Shown one piece after another: positions 53,671 to 62,559 of a stretch of 64,000 nucleotides of DNA. This DNA comes from Roseiarcus sp963798015. GTDB lineage: Bacteria > Pseudomonadota > Alphaproteobacteria > Rhizobiales > Beijerinckiaceae. Position numbers and translations under genes: made by a program. Location: NCBI GenBank assembly GCA_963798015.1, contig CAWCSA010000014.1, positions 11,446-75,445 of the forward strand, in the 5' to 3' direction. Position 1 is the first letter of the stretch. Each line of letters starts with the position of its first letter. Below the pieces are notes generated by a model, which ran no database searches, had not been told where the DNA came from, and was given only the letters and a program-made list of their open reading frames with translations.

Positions 53671-53746
53671 GGGCCGGTAGCTCAATGGTTAGAGCCGGCC
53701 GCTCATAACGGTCTGGTTGCAGGTTCGAGTCCTGCCCGGCCCACCA
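53671..53746 (+). tRNA. tRNA-Ile2 (CAU anticodon, lysidine-modified)
   Basis: Cloverleaf: acceptor GGGCCGG/CCGGCCC, D arm GCTC/GAGC, anticodon stem GGCCG/CGGTC with loop CTCATAA, T arm GCAGG/CCTGC with TTCGAGT, and encoded CCA. The anticodon is CAT. The body is of the Ile2 (ileX) type, not elongator Met: the D loop AATGGTTA and the TGGTT variable loop fit bacterial Ile2. It would then read AUA after TilS converts C34 to lysidine. No tilS gene is in the window. Confidence 0.85.
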
Positions 53747-53929
53747 CTCTTTTTTAGCCTTTGATTTCACTGTGTTTTCAGCCTTCGCGCCCGCGCCTTG
53801 CCATTTGAGCGGCCTTGTCGGCGCCGAGCCGAATCGGAGAGCGACTGACGGCAAATCGTAAGGAACAGTCCGATCGGTTCCCTGCCAGCTTTGTAGCCCT
53901 TAGTTCGAGGCGTACTGGCGATCCGTGGG

Positions 53930-55204
53930 TCACTCGAACAGGTTTCTCAAATGATCGTTCAGGAAGCGGCCTGACGGGTCCATGTTGCGGCGGATGGCTT
54001 GGAAGTCATGGAAGCGCGGATAGAGCGAGGGCATGTCGTCCGCGCGATTGAAATGCAGCTTGCCCCAATGCGGTCGCGCGCCGTATGGCCGAAGGATCGC
54101 ATCGACGTCGAGGAGATAGCTCCAATAGTCGATGCCCGGCCCGCCAGAGACCGAGATCGTCACGCTGGCGCGCTCGTAATAAGGGCTCAGCATGCCTGTA
54201 TCGCCAGCCACGAAACGATATTCCACCGGATAGATGCAATTCGTATGCTTGGTCAGCATCAGCTCGCGGATTTGCCGCAAGGCCTCCTTCCCGTTTTCAA
54301 CCGGTATCGCGTATTCGAGCTCGTGGAAGTTCGGGATGTATTCGATCGGGTAAATTTCCGAACTGTAGGCGACCCGCTCGAATGTCTCTTCGTTCGAATG
54401 AGGGGATTCGTCGGTGACGTTCATCACCTTCATCTCGCAAACGTCGTGCTCGCGCTTGACCTTTGAGACAGCAGCAACGTCGGGCAGGCAGTAGAGGTGT
54501 CGGGATTCCGCGACTGGGCACCAGAAAAAACTGAAATGGCGGTTGTTCTTCGCTAGTTCGTCGTGCCTCTCCATGCAGGCCTCGAAATCCTCGCGCCAGA
54601 GCGTCTCCTTGAGGTTGTATGCGGAGATCGCCTGCAGCGTGATTGTCGAGATCACCCCAAGCATGCCGATTGAAACCTGGGCCGCGGCCATCGTTTCGGG
54701 ATCCCGATCGGCGTCAAGCTCGAACACCGACCCGTCCGACTGAATCAGCCGCATGCCCACCGCCTGGGACGAAAGACAGCCAAGCCCGATGCCGGTGCCA
54801 TGCGTGCCGGTCGAAAGGGCCCCAGCGAGCGCCTGAGTGTCGATATCGCCCTGATTGGCGAGCGACAAACCAATCTCCTTCAGAGCGCGGCCGATATCGC
54901 CGATCCTCGCGCCTGCGCGCACGACGACGCGCTTGCGATCGAGGTCGGCGCTGACGAGCCCTTGCATATTCTCCAAACTGAGCAGCAGACCACTGGTTGA
55001 CACCACCGGCGTGAAGGAATGACCGGAGCCGGCAACGCGGATTGACAGATTTTGTCGCGAGGCCTCGCGGACGAGCGCAACCAATTCGGTCTCAGAACTC
55101 GGCTCGGCTTTGTGCCGCGCGATGAAGGATTGGTTGCCGACCCAGTTACGCCAGTGCCCGCCCGGCCCCAGCTCTCCCGACGACATTCGCGTCATATCAG
55201 TCAT
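53930..55204 (-). CDS. FAD-linked sugar-1,4-lactone oxidase (ALO/GULO family)
   Basis: The product has 424 residues. The FAD-binding PCMH domain (about 20-190) has SIRVAGSGHSFTPVVSTSGL and GALSTGTHGTGIGLGCLSSQ. The ALO C-terminal domain has EYRFVAGDTGMLSPYYERAS and ends with RPHWGKLHFNRADD, the HWGK motif of aldonolactone oxidases. Likely substrates are arabinono-, gulono- or galactono-1,4-lactone; the real one is open. In bacteria these enzymes may serve pentose or aldonate oxidation. The first of several near ATG codons is used. Confidence 0.9.
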   Translation of the reverse strand: MTDMTRMSSGELGPGGHWRNWVGNQSFIARHKAEPSSETELVALVREASRQNLSIRVAGSGHSFTPVVSTSGLLLSLENMQGLVSADLDRKRVVVRAGARIGDIGRALKEIGLSLANQGDIDTQALAGALSTGTHGTGIGLGCLSSQAVGMRLIQSDGSVFELDADRDPETMAAAQVSIGMLGVISTITLQAISAYNLKETLWREDFEACMERHDELAKNNRHFSFFWCPVAESRHLYCLPDVAAVSKVKREHDVCEMKVMNVTDESPHSNEETFERVAYSSEIYPIEYIPNFHELEYAIPVENGKEALRQIRELMLTKHTNCIYPVEYRFVAGDTGMLSPYYERASVTISVSGGPGIDYWSYLLDVDAILRPYGARPHWGKLHFNRADDMPSLYPRFHDFQAIRRNMDPSGRFLNDHLRNLFE

Positions 55205-55381
55205 GTCAATTTCCGAGGTCCTGGCGTTAGGCGCGGCGTTCGCGCTCGGCTCGCGCTCACCAACGCCATGGGCCGCCGAGGCAGCGTTGAGTTATACAAG
55301 CGGTATCAAGGAAGCGCCGCTCTGAAAAGCAGTTGCATCCTTGCGATGTACGCTAGGTATTCGCGCCGGTTTACCGGGGGC

Positions 55382-56194
55382 TCAGAGGCGAGACGCGAGA
55401 TACCGATCGATGACATCGAGCATCTGAGTTCGCGTCATCGGAGCGTTGTGGCCGCCAAAGACGTGTGCGACCGGGAGCTCTGCAAGCCGCTTCATCGTCG
55501 CGCGATAAACCTCCACGTCCGATCCAGGGAGGTTGTCGACGATAACGCCATCGTAGATGGCGTCTCCCGAAAAGAGCGAGCCGCTCGAATGCTCCCAGAG
55601 CGCTATGCTTCCCGGAGAATGACCGGGCAGATGGAGCACTTCGAATTCCCGATCGCCAGTTTCGACGACGTCCCCTTCCGACACGAGCCGTGTCGGTTTC
55701 ACGGGCGCGCGGCGGTATGATTCCAGATCGAAGCCGACGGAGGGAACGGCCTCGAGCATGAATTCCGAAGGCTCAATTCCGGAGGCGCGAAGCGCCGCGA
55801 TCTGCTCCGCGCTGCGGTTCGCAAAACGGAGGCCTTGCTGACCCGGCCGCGCGAGCTCGTCGGCCTCGGCCGGATGCACGAGGATTTCGCAGTCCGTAAA
55901 CTCCGGATGGGAGCCGACGTGATCGATATGCGCGTGCGTGGTGAAGACGAATCTCGTCCGCGAGGACAGGCGATCGAGGACCGGTCGCAGCGGCGCCACG
56001 CCCATCCCGCTGTCGATCAAAATATCCCGCTCCCTGCCGAGGATCAGGAAACAGTTCGCCCGGACCCACCTGTGGCAGCGAGGCTCGGTGATTCGGAAGA
56101 GGCCCTGCGAGAGTTGGGTCGCCTCGAACCAGGGTTCATGAACCGGCAGGTTCGGGCTCGCTGCTTCGTCTGTCTTTCTGGCCCTTTCAGTCAT
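55382..56194 (-). CDS. Metallo-beta-lactamase fold hydrolase
   Basis: The product has 270 residues. The metal site is H87-x-H89-x-D91-H92 (TTHAHIDHVGSH), with LHLPGHSPGSIALWE, SGDAIYDGVIV and FGGHNAPM providing the other ligands. The N-terminal CHRWVRANCFLILGRERDILI is usual for quorum-quenching-like and general thioester hydrolases. Substrate unknown. A 177-base gap with no certain gene separates it from the lactone oxidase; hydrolysis of a lactone by this enzyme is conceivable. Confidence 0.88.
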   Translation of the reverse strand: MTERARKTDEAASPNLPVHEPWFEATQLSQGLFRITEPRCHRWVRANCFLILGRERDILIDSGMGVAPLRPVLDRLSSRTRFVFTTHAHIDHVGSHPEFTDCEILVHPAEADELARPGQQGLRFANRSAEQIAALRASGIEPSEFMLEAVPSVGFDLESYRRAPVKPTRLVSEGDVVETGDREFEVLHLPGHSPGSIALWEHSSGSLFSGDAIYDGVIVDNLPGSDVEVYRATMKRLAELPVAHVFGGHNAPMTRTQMLDVIDRYLASRL

Positions 56195-56267
56195 TGCGCA
56201 ACCTTAACCGGCGCGAGGCGGAGGCGCTGAAACCGTGCCAGGCTCTCGCTGTACTTCCAAGGGCGCT

Positions 56268-56354
56268 TGGTGCGGACGGCGGGGGTCGAACCCGCACAGC
56301 CTTGCGGCCGAGGGATTTTAAGTCCCTTGCGTCTACCGGTTTCGCCACGTCCGC
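56268..56354 (-). tRNA. tRNA-Leu (UAA anticodon)
   Basis: On the minus strand: acceptor GCGGACG/CGTCCGC, a D arm beginning TGGCGAAACCGGTAGACGC, anticodon stem AGGGA/TCCCT with loop CTTAAAA (anticodon TAA), a long variable arm CGGCCGCAAGGCTG as expected for Leu, T arm GCGGG/CCCGC with TTCGACC, discriminator A and encoded CCA. Length 87 bases. It reads UUA/UUG codons and lies 6 bases from the gpt stop. Confidence 0.95.
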
Positions 56355-56360
56355 ATAACC

Positions 56361-56861
56361 TTAGCCGCCTTTGTCGTTGGCGATTGGCGGCTGAAAGGCA
56401 AGGCCCATATCCCAGGGGAAATAGATCCACGTGTCCTGTGAGACCTCGGTGATGAAGGTGTCGACCAGGGGGCGCCCCAAAGGCTTGGCGTAGACGGTGG
56501 CGAAATGCGCCTTGGGCAGCATCTCGCGCACCAACTTGGCGGTGGCGCCGGTGTCGACCAGGTCGTCGACAATAAGGATCTTCGCTCCGTCGTTGAGACT
56601 GCTGACCTCAGGAGCGATCGTCTTGAGAACCTTCAGCCCGCCTTGTGTCTTGTAGTCGTGATAGGAGGCGATGCTCACGGTCTCGATCACCCGGACCTCG
56701 AGCTCCCGCGCGACGATTGCCGCCGGGACGAGCCCGCCGCGGGTGATGGCGACGATGGCGTTGAACGGCCCCGACGAGGCAAGTCGCCAAGCCAGCGCTC
56801 GCGCGTCCCGGTGGAACTGGTCCCACGAAACTGGAAATGCCTTGTCGCGGGGGGCGTTCAC
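56361..56861 (-). CDS. gpt: Xanthine phosphoribosyltransferase
   Basis: The product has 166 residues and salvages xanthine and guanine to nucleotides. AIVAITRGGLVPAAIVAREL and the PRPP-binding ILIVDDLVDTGATAKLVREM are clear. The last part TWIYFPWDMGLAFQPPI matches Gpt. Complete and of normal size. The tRNA-Leu begins 7 bases after its stop, so its transcript probably runs into the tRNA or ends nearby. Confidence 0.93.
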   Translation of the reverse strand: MNAPRDKAFPVSWDQFHRDARALAWRLASSGPFNAIVAITRGGLVPAAIVARELEVRVIETVSIASYHDYKTQGGLKVLKTIAPEVSSLNDGAKILIVDDLVDTGATAKLVREMLPKAHFATVYAKPLGRPLVDTFITEVSQDTWIYFPWDMGLAFQPPIANDKGG

Positions 56862-56970
56862 CAGCGGCTCCTTCGCAAAAGATTTGCCTTCCTAACAAGC
56901 GCGATGAATGCGCGCGACCCGTCGTCGTCCCGGATTAACACCTTTTGCAATGCCAGCTTCCGCTCGGTGT

Positions 56971-57723
56971 TTAACGCATCGCCCCATCCTTAGACAGCTC
57001 CGCGACCATGGCTTCGACGGCGCGCCGCGCCGCGGCGACCGCTTCCTCGTCCTTGCCGCGCACCACGATCTGGTTGCTGAAGCGCCCGTCCTTGAACGAC
57101 GGATAGGAGCCGATCGCCGCGTTCGGATGGGCTGAGGCGATCGCGGCCAACGCCTCGCCGTACACCCCCTCCGGGAGGCTCCCCGCAGCGATTGTCTCGA
57201 CCAGCATCACCGCGCCGGTTTTCATTGTCTTGACAGCGAAGTCGAGCATAGCCTGCATGACCGCCGGCACGCCGGCGAGCACATAGACATTGCCAATGCG
57301 AAAGCCCGGCGCTCGGGAGATCGGGTTCTCGATGAGGTCGGCCCCCTCGGGGATGCGCGCCATGCGACGGCGCGCGGGCGTGAGATCGGCAGGGGCGTAG
57401 CGCTCAAGCATGATGGCGATCACCCTCGGATCCTCGCCGACGGGCACGCCAAAGGCGCGTCCGATCGAATTGGCGGTGATATCGTCGTGGGTCGGACCGA
57501 TCCCTCCAGTCGTGACCACATAATTGTAGCGCTCCCTAAGAGCGTTGAGGGCCGCGATAATGTCCTCCTCGACATCGGGGACCACCCGCGCTTCCCGGAC
57601 GTCGACTCCGATCTTGGCCAGATATTCGGCGATATAGCCCAGGTTTCGGTCCTTCGTACGCCCCGAGAGGATCTCGTCGCCGATCACCAGGACGGCCGCG
57701 GTTATGGTCGTCGATTCGCTCAT
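56971..57723 (-). CDS. CinA N-terminal-like molybdopterin-binding domain protein
   Basis: The product has 250 residues. TAAVLVIGDEILSGRTKDRN and NYVVTTGGIGPTHDDITANS are the MoCF/CinA domain (about 5-175). There is no C-terminal amidase (PncC) domain. Stand-alone forms occur widely in alphaproteobacteria; ADP-ribose or FAD pyrophosphatase activity has been shown for CinA homologues with this domain, but here the role is unknown. The ATG at 57723 is preferred to the TTG two codons earlier. Confidence 0.88.
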   Translation of the reverse strand: MSESTTITAAVLVIGDEILSGRTKDRNLGYIAEYLAKIGVDVREARVVPDVEEDIIAALNALRERYNYVVTTGGIGPTHDDITANSIGRAFGVPVGEDPRVIAIMLERYAPADLTPARRRMARIPEGADLIENPISRAPGFRIGNVYVLAGVPAVMQAMLDFAVKTMKTGAVMLVETIAAGSLPEGVYGEALAAIASAHPNAAIGSYPSFKDGRFSNQIVVRGKDEEAVAAARRAVEAMVAELSKDGAMR

Positions 57724-57869
57724 CGCCAAGTCGTCCCCGTGCGCAACGGTCGGAACCCGTCGCAGCCTGGCGGGACGCTAGCATGGACGCCGAAAAAGTC
57801 CGCAAGGCCGGCAGACCTTTCCCGATCCCAAATTGATGACTTGTCTTCGGCGGGAAGCAGAGCATATGT

Positions 57870-58739
57870 GTGGAAGCTTCTGAAACATGGGCCAAGGTAA
57901 AGCTGGTGGCGACGTCGACGACATTCGTGCTCGCAAACGAGAAGGTTGGACGCCGCAGCGGCCAGATCCGTCTGCATGGGCCCGAAGACTTCGCCGCAAT
58001 GCGCAAGGCCGGCGCACTGACCGCGGAAGCCCTCGATCTGATCGGTCCGCTCGTCAAGCCAGGGGTCACGACTGCGAGTCTCGACCGGTTCGCGTTCGAG
58101 TTCGCCCGCGACCATGACGCCTATCCGGCGTCCTTGAATTATCGTGGCTATCGCAAGTCGATCTGCACGTCGATCAACCACGTCGTGTGCCATGGCATAC
58201 CCGACGAGAAACCGCTGCGCGACGGCGACATCCTCAATATTGACGTGACCCTGATCGTAGACGGCTGGCATGGCGATGCGAGCCGGATGTTCGTCGCGGG
58301 CGAGGCTTCAAGGCGGGCGCAGCGCCTGATCGACGTGACCTACGAGGCGATGATGCGCGGCATCGAAGCCATCAAGCCTGGCGGGACGACCGGCGACATC
58401 GGGTATGCGATTCAGACCTATGCCGAGGCCGAGCGATGTTCGGTCGTGCGCGACTTTTGCGGCCACGGACTGGGCAAGCTCTTCCACGACGAGCCGAATA
58501 TTCTACATGCCGGCCGAAAAGGGGAAGGCGTGCCCCTTCGCCCCGGCATGTTCTTCACCGTCGAGCCAATGATCAATCTCGGCGGTTACGGGGTGAAGAT
58601 TCTCGCTGACGGTTGGACGGCGGTGACGCGCGATCGGTCACTGTCGGCCCAGTTCGAGCATACGGTCGGCGTGACGGAGACCGGGTGCGAGATTTTCACC
58701 CTCTCGCCCACCGGAGCCGATCGCGCGCCGATCCGATGA
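57870..58739 (+). CDS. map: Methionine aminopeptidase, type I
   Basis: The product has up to 289 residues and removes the starting Met of new proteins. FAAMRKAGALTAEALDLIGP starts the pita-bread fold. SINHVVCHGIPDEKPLRDGD, NIDVTLIVDGWHGDASRMF, FCGHGLGKLFHDEPNILH and MFFTVEPMINLG hold the five metal ligands. The start is uncertain: GTG 57870 gives an extra 25 residues or so before the family core; later starts are possible. The stop overlaps radC (ATGA). Confidence 0.93.
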   Translation: MEASETWAKVKLVATSTTFVLANEKVGRRSGQIRLHGPEDFAAMRKAGALTAEALDLIGPLVKPGVTTASLDRFAFEFARDHDAYPASLNYRGYRKSICTSINHVVCHGIPDEKPLRDGDILNIDVTLIVDGWHGDASRMFVAGEASRRAQRLIDVTYEAMMRGIEAIKPGGTTGDIGYAIQTYAEAERCSVVRDFCGHGLGKLFHDEPNILHAGRKGEGVPLRPGMFFTVEPMINLGGYGVKILADGWTAVTRDRSLSAQFEHTVGVTETGCEIFTLSPTGADRAPIR

Positions 58740-59551
58740 GCTCGGGGGCCGACCGCGACGGCAAGGCTTACCCTCCGCGCCGCGCGCGGCGCACTCAGCT
58801 GCACGAGGCTGGCGGGTCGGCGCTGGCGCAACTCCAACCACCCTCCTCCGGTCCGGCGGCCCCCGAAGGCGAAGGCGAAACGCCTCATTATCACGGGCAT
58901 CGCGAGCGACTGCGCTCCCGCCTCAGGGAAGCGGGGCAGGGCGCCCTTGCCGACTATGAGCTCCTCGAACTCATTCTTTTTCGAGCGATTCCGCGACGCG
59001 ATGTGAAGCCGCTGGCCAAGAACCTCATCGCCCGCTTCGGCTCTTTCGGCGAAGTCATCGCGGCCGATTCCGGGAGGCTCGCTGAAATCGACGGCATGAG
59101 CGCCGGCGCGATCTCGGAGTTCAAGATCGTCGAAGCGGCCGCGCAACGCTTCGCCAAGGGCGCGGTCAAGAAGCGGTTGCCGCTCGGCTCGTGGAGCGAG
59201 GTAATCGACTATTGCCGCACATCAATGGCGTTCGAGGGCCGTGAGAGCTTTCGCATCCTGTTTCTCGACAAGAAGAACGGCCTGATCGCTGACGAAGTCC
59301 AAGGCTTGGGCACCGTCGATCACACTCCGGTTTATCCACGCGAAGTCATGCGCCGCGCGCTGGAACTGTCGGCGACGGCGATCGTGCTTGTTCACAATCA
59401 TCCCTCCGGCGATCCGACGCCATCGACCCAGGACATCAAGATGACCTTGGACATCATCGCGATCGCTAAATCCTTAGGCGTCGCCGTGCATGACCACATT
59501 ATCGTCGGACGCAACGGACATGCCTCGCTGAAGGGAATGAGGCTGATCTGA
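58736..59551 (+). CDS. radC: RadC family JAB-domain protein
   Basis: The product has 271 residues. An N-terminal helix-hairpin-helix-like part (about 55-140; HGHRERLRSRLREAGQGALA) precedes the JAMM metalloprotease-like domain with H220-x-H222-x10-D233 (LVHNHPSGDPTPSTQD). Despite the name, a DNA-repair role has not held up and the function is unclear. The ATG at 58736 overlaps the map stop, so the two are coupled. A repeat copy follows 50 bases after the stop. Confidence 0.93.
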   Translation: MSSGADRDGKAYPPRRARRTQLHEAGGSALAQLQPPSSGPAAPEGEGETPHYHGHRERLRSRLREAGQGALADYELLELILFRAIPRRDVKPLAKNLIARFGSFGEVIAADSGRLAEIDGMSAGAISEFKIVEAAAQRFAKGAVKKRLPLGSWSEVIDYCRTSMAFEGRESFRILFLDKKNGLIADEVQGLGTVDHTPVYPREVMRRALELSATAIVLVHNHPSGDPTPSTQDIKMTLDIIAIAKSLGVAVHDHIIVGRNGHASLKGMRLI

Positions 59552-59601
59552 AGCGCGAGTCCGTCGCTCCCCGACGGAGGCTGCTATATAACGTATAGAT
59601 A

Positions 59602-59746
59602 TTGTTATTAATGGTCGCGCTCAAGCCAAATCCGGGCGACGCTCGAGCACGGAACTAAACGGGGTCCTAAGCCACTGAAAACGTTAGGGGCGGCCGGTAA
59701 AAAAGCGGCTACGCTGCGTTGGACCCCCTCGGCCGAGATGGCTCTT
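59602..59746. repeat. Dispersed intergenic repeat, copy B
   Basis: This is the partner of copy A at 27870-28009. TTGTTAT (59602-59608), the 22-base core CGGAACTAAACGGGGTCCTA with AG (59650-59671, one mismatch to A), TGAAAA, and GGCTCTT (59740-59746) keep the same order and similar spacing. AT-rich sequence (TATATAACGTATAGATA) precedes it. Like copy A it lies between convergent genes (radC and mocA). No coding potential. Confidence 0.6.
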
Positions 59747-59755
59747 CGCGCGCTT

Positions 59756-60382
59756 TTAACGATCGCCGCCTCCAAAACGCCGAGCAACCGCCAAATCCTC
59801 CAGCGTGTCGATATCGAACGTCACGCCCGTATCCGGCGCCTCAACCTCGACCAGCTCGTGGGCGCCGAGCGCGCCGATCAGCCCGCGCGCACCCTCGTCG
59901 CCTGTCAGGCGCGTCGCCGCCTCGAAAAGGCCTCGGCTGAGAAGAACGGGATTGCCGCGTCGACCTTCGCGTAAAGGGACAGCCGCGAGCGCGCCCTCAC
60001 GCGCCAGGAAAGCGTCGATCAGGGCGTCAGCCAGCCGAGGCTCAATCCACGGCATGTCGCCCAGGAGCACGAGCGCTCCGGCAACATCTCTGGGCATGGC
60101 GGCCAAACCCGCATTGAGCGAAGAAGCGAGGCCGCTCGCGAATTCAGGATTGAAGGCGACGCCTACGTCGAGGTCGGCGACCGCGGCCTCCACGGAGTCC
60201 CGCGCATAGCCGGTGACCACGACGACCGGACGCGCCTTGGTCGCCAGCGCCGCCTCCACGACCCGTCGCACGATCGGCTTGCCGTCGAGTTTCGCCACCA
60301 GCTTTGTTGGGTCCGGGCCGCCGGCGGCGCGAAAGCGCGACGACTGGCCCGCGGCGAGCACGATGGCGCCGACCCTAGTCAC
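59756..60382 (-). CDS. mocA: Molybdenum cofactor nucleotidyltransferase (MocA/MobA-like)
   Basis: The product has 208 residues. GAIVLAAGQSSRFRA at the start is the nucleotide loop, LVLLGDMPWIEPRLADALID holds the metal-binding Asp, and GRRGNPVLLSRGLF follows. It should add CMP (or GMP) to molybdopterin for enzymes of the xanthine oxidase/CO dehydrogenase family. The start is GTG 60382, which overlaps the end of the preceding gene by eight bases. A longer ATG frame runs through that gene and is rejected. It is the last gene of the maturation operon. Confidence 0.88.
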   Translation of the reverse strand: MTRVGAIVLAAGQSSRFRAAGGPDPTKLVAKLDGKPIVRRVVEAALATKARPVVVVTGYARDSVEAAVADLDVGVAFNPEFASGLASSLNAGLAAMPRDVAGALVLLGDMPWIEPRLADALIDAFLAREGALAAVPLREGRRGNPVLLSRGLFEAATRLTGDEGARGLIGALGAHELVEVEAPDTGVTFDIDTLEDLAVARRFGGGDR

Positions 60383-61376
60383 TGGGCGCGCGCGGCTGGG
60401 GACGCGAACCGATCTCCATAAGCAAGCCGCCGACACCCATCGCGCGGATGTCCGCGTCGCGGATGGGAACGCCCGCCAGCACGCGCTGCAAGACCCAGTC
60501 GAAGCCGTTCTCTTTCGGCGACCGCGCGCAGCCCGGCGCCCCGATGATCGGGACCCCGTGGCGTTCGGCAAGCAGCAGCAGATTGCCAGGATCGACCGGC
60601 ATGCCGAACCGTTCGATGCGCCCCCCGATCGCCTCGATGGCGGCGGGAATGACGTCACGACGATCGGTGATGGCGGAGGCCCCGAACACGATCAGCGCAT
60701 CGGCGCCGTCGATCATCCTGGCAAGCGCTTTTGCGAGCGGCCCAACCTCGTGGGGCACGATATCCTGGGCGACGATGCGCGCTCCCGTCGGCTCGAGGCG
60801 CGCCTCGAGCACCCGCAAGGTCTTGGCCACAATTGTGGGCTTCAGGCCCGGGAGCGTCGTTGAGACGACCCCGATCCGCATCGGCTTGAACGGCTGAACG
60901 GCAATCGCGCCCGTCGGCGCCGCTGCGAGCGCAGTCTCGAGCGTGAGAGCTTCAGTCGCGAACGGAATGATCTTGATCGTCGCCACCATGTCGCCACCGG
61001 CGACGGCTCGATACCGAGGCAGCGTCGCGACGGTGATCGCCTCGTCGACCGCATTGACCCGGTCGATGGCCTCGGGCTTAATGATCGCGAGCCCTGCGCT
61101 CTCGGCAAACAAATTGACCCGCCCCGTAAACGGCGCCGAGCAACGCAGGTGCTGGCCGGCGAGACGTTTGGCGAGCTTCAGCGCCGCCTCATTCTCATCG
61201 ATGTCGCCGGGTTCGAGCCGCGCCGCCACGACGCACCTGACGCCTGCCGAACCAAGCGCCAGCTGCCGCTCGCGCGTGAGAACGTCGCCCTTTTTGTATG
61301 CGACGCCGTCAATCCGAACGCCATGCGCAAGGACAGCGCCCTCGGCCTCTTCGATTGGCGTCGGGCCGAATTTCAT
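60375..61376 (-). CDS. Molybdopterin-binding protein of a molybdoenzyme maturation operon
   Basis: The product has 333 residues. The N-terminal half (KFGPTPIEEAEGAVLAHGVR, KKGDVLTRERQLAL) resembles MoeA domain parts, and the C-terminal half has a MoCF fold (MRIGVVSTTLPGLKPTIVAK, DALIVFGASAITDRRDVIPA, IIGAPGCARSPKENGFDWVL). Such proteins sit with XdhC and MocA genes in alphaproteobacteria and probably hold or modify the cofactor. The ATG overlaps the XdhC gene stop by four bases. Confidence 0.85.
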   Translation of the reverse strand: MKFGPTPIEEAEGAVLAHGVRIDGVAYKKGDVLTRERQLALGSAGVRCVVAARLEPGDIDENEAALKLAKRLAGQHLRCSAPFTGRVNLFAESAGLAIIKPEAIDRVNAVDEAITVATLPRYRAVAGGDMVATIKIIPFATEALTLETALAAAPTGAIAVQPFKPMRIGVVSTTLPGLKPTIVAKTLRVLEARLEPTGARIVAQDIVPHEVGPLAKALARMIDGADALIVFGASAITDRRDVIPAAIEAIGGRIERFGMPVDPGNLLLLAERHGVPIIGAPGCARSPKENGFDWVLQRVLAGVPIRDADIRAMGVGGLLMEIGSRPQPRAPSD

Positions 61377-62077
61377 GCCGCCGCGCTCTCCGAGCGCAAC
61401 GGCTTCTTGCGCAGCGAAGCAACGATCTCCCCGATGATCGACACTGCGATTTCGGCCGGGCTGACGGCGCCGATGTCGAGCCCGATCGGCGCATGGATGC
61501 GCGACAGCGCCGTTTCATCGAACCCGTGAGCGCGCATGCGTTCGATCCGTTTGGCGTGCGTTTTTCGCGATCCGAGCGCGCCGATATAGAAACAATCGGC
61601 CTTGAGCGCGGCCATGAGCGCCGGGTCGTCGATCTTGGGGTCATGGGTCAAAAGGCAGATGGCGGTGTAGCGATCAAGCGGCGCTTCCGCCAAAGCCTCG
61701 TCGGGCCACTGGGCGACAACGGGCGTGTCCGGGAAGCGGTCGGGCGTGGCGAACGCGGTGCGCGGATCGATGACCGAGACGTCGAGACCGGCGATCCGCG
61801 CGATCGGCGCCAAAGCTTGCGAGATATGCACGGCCCCAATGAGGGTGAGGCGCGGCGCGGGGGCTTGAACGGTCAGAAAATAATCCTCGCCCTGATGCGC
61901 AATTGTTGCGCTTTTGCCCATGCGCAACGCCGCTTCCAATTCCGAGGCGAGAGGATCGGCGTCGACGGCTTCGGCGCGAACAAATCGCTGCTCGCCGTCG
62001 GAAAGACGCGTCACGATGGCGCCCGCGCGCCTTTCGGTTCGCGCCGCGTTCATCGCCTTAAGAACGTCGAGACGCAT
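61373..62077 (-). CDS. XdhC Rossmann-domain protein (C-terminal half of XdhC)
   Basis: The product has 234 residues. The Rossmann part has RLTLIGAVHISQALAPIARI, YTAICLLTHDPKIDDPALMA, FYIGALGSRKTHAKRIERM and IHAPIGLDIGAVSPAEIAVS, all typical of the XdhC C-terminal domain. The N-terminal XdhC/CoxI domain is encoded by the separate gene at 62077-62400. XdhC proteins bind Mo cofactor and guide its sulfuration before insertion. The chosen ATG shares a base with the stop of the partner (TGATG). A longer open frame upstream is rejected. Confidence 0.9.
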   Translation of the reverse strand: MRLDVLKAMNAARTERRAGAIVTRLSDGEQRFVRAEAVDADPLASELEAALRMGKSATIAHQGEDYFLTVQAPAPRLTLIGAVHISQALAPIARIAGLDVSVIDPRTAFATPDRFPDTPVVAQWPDEALAEAPLDRYTAICLLTHDPKIDDPALMAALKADCFYIGALGSRKTHAKRIERMRAHGFDETALSRIHAPIGLDIGAVSPAEIAVSIIGEIVASLRKKPLRSESAAA

Positions 62078-62400
62078 CAGGCGAGCTTCTCGACATAGAC
62101 CTTGATGCGGCCGCCGCACGAGAGTCCGACGCGCCAGGCGGTCTCGTCCGCCACGCCGAACTCGAGCATCCGCGGCGCGCCGTTGGCGATCACATCCGCC
62201 GCCTCTTCCACGACCGCGCCCTCGACGCACCCGCCGGATACGGAGCCGAGAAAATTCCCCTCGGCGTCAATGACGAGATGCGAGCCGACCGGGCGCGGAG
62301 CCGAGCCCCAGGTCTCGACCACAGTTGCAATCGCCACGTGTCGCCCGGCTTCCCGCCAGGTTTCCGCGGCAGCAAGGACGTCTTCGTCTCGGGTCAGCAT
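62077..62400 (-). CDS. XdhC/CoxI N-terminal domain protein
   Basis: The product has 107 residues: AIATVVETWGSAPRPVGSHL, GSVSGGCVEGAVVEEAADVI and VGLSCGGRIKVYVE are the CoxI domain with its conserved Cys residues. It ends where fused XdhC proteins have the linker to the Rossmann domain. GGGAGG precedes the ATG. One-base overlap with the next gene. The split arrangement is found in several alphaproteobacteria. Confidence 0.9.
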   Translation of the reverse strand: MLTRDEDVLAAAETWREAGRHVAIATVVETWGSAPRPVGSHLVIDAEGNFLGSVSGGCVEGAVVEEAADVIANGAPRMLEFGVADETAWRVGLSCGGRIKVYVEKLA

Positions 62401-62559
62401 TCAAACACCTCCCTCATCGATACCCTAGAGCGCAACGAACCCGACTTGGCGGCAGGCGCCCTCGCAATAGGCCTTGCGAGCGGACACATCGGCGCTCGCA
62501 AAGCGAAGTCTCTCAAGAATGGTCCCGCCCCGGTCGCTCCGCAAGACTATAACGGGAAA

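Noticed and set aside
55201..55325. 40-codon frame from ATG 55201-55203 area (MSISEVLALGAAFALGSRSP) in the gap before the lactone oxidase
   Set aside because: It looks like a signal peptide followed by ALSYTSGIKEAPL, but it is very short and has no clear ribosome binding site. Perhaps the leftover start of a lost secreted protein; not strong enough to list.
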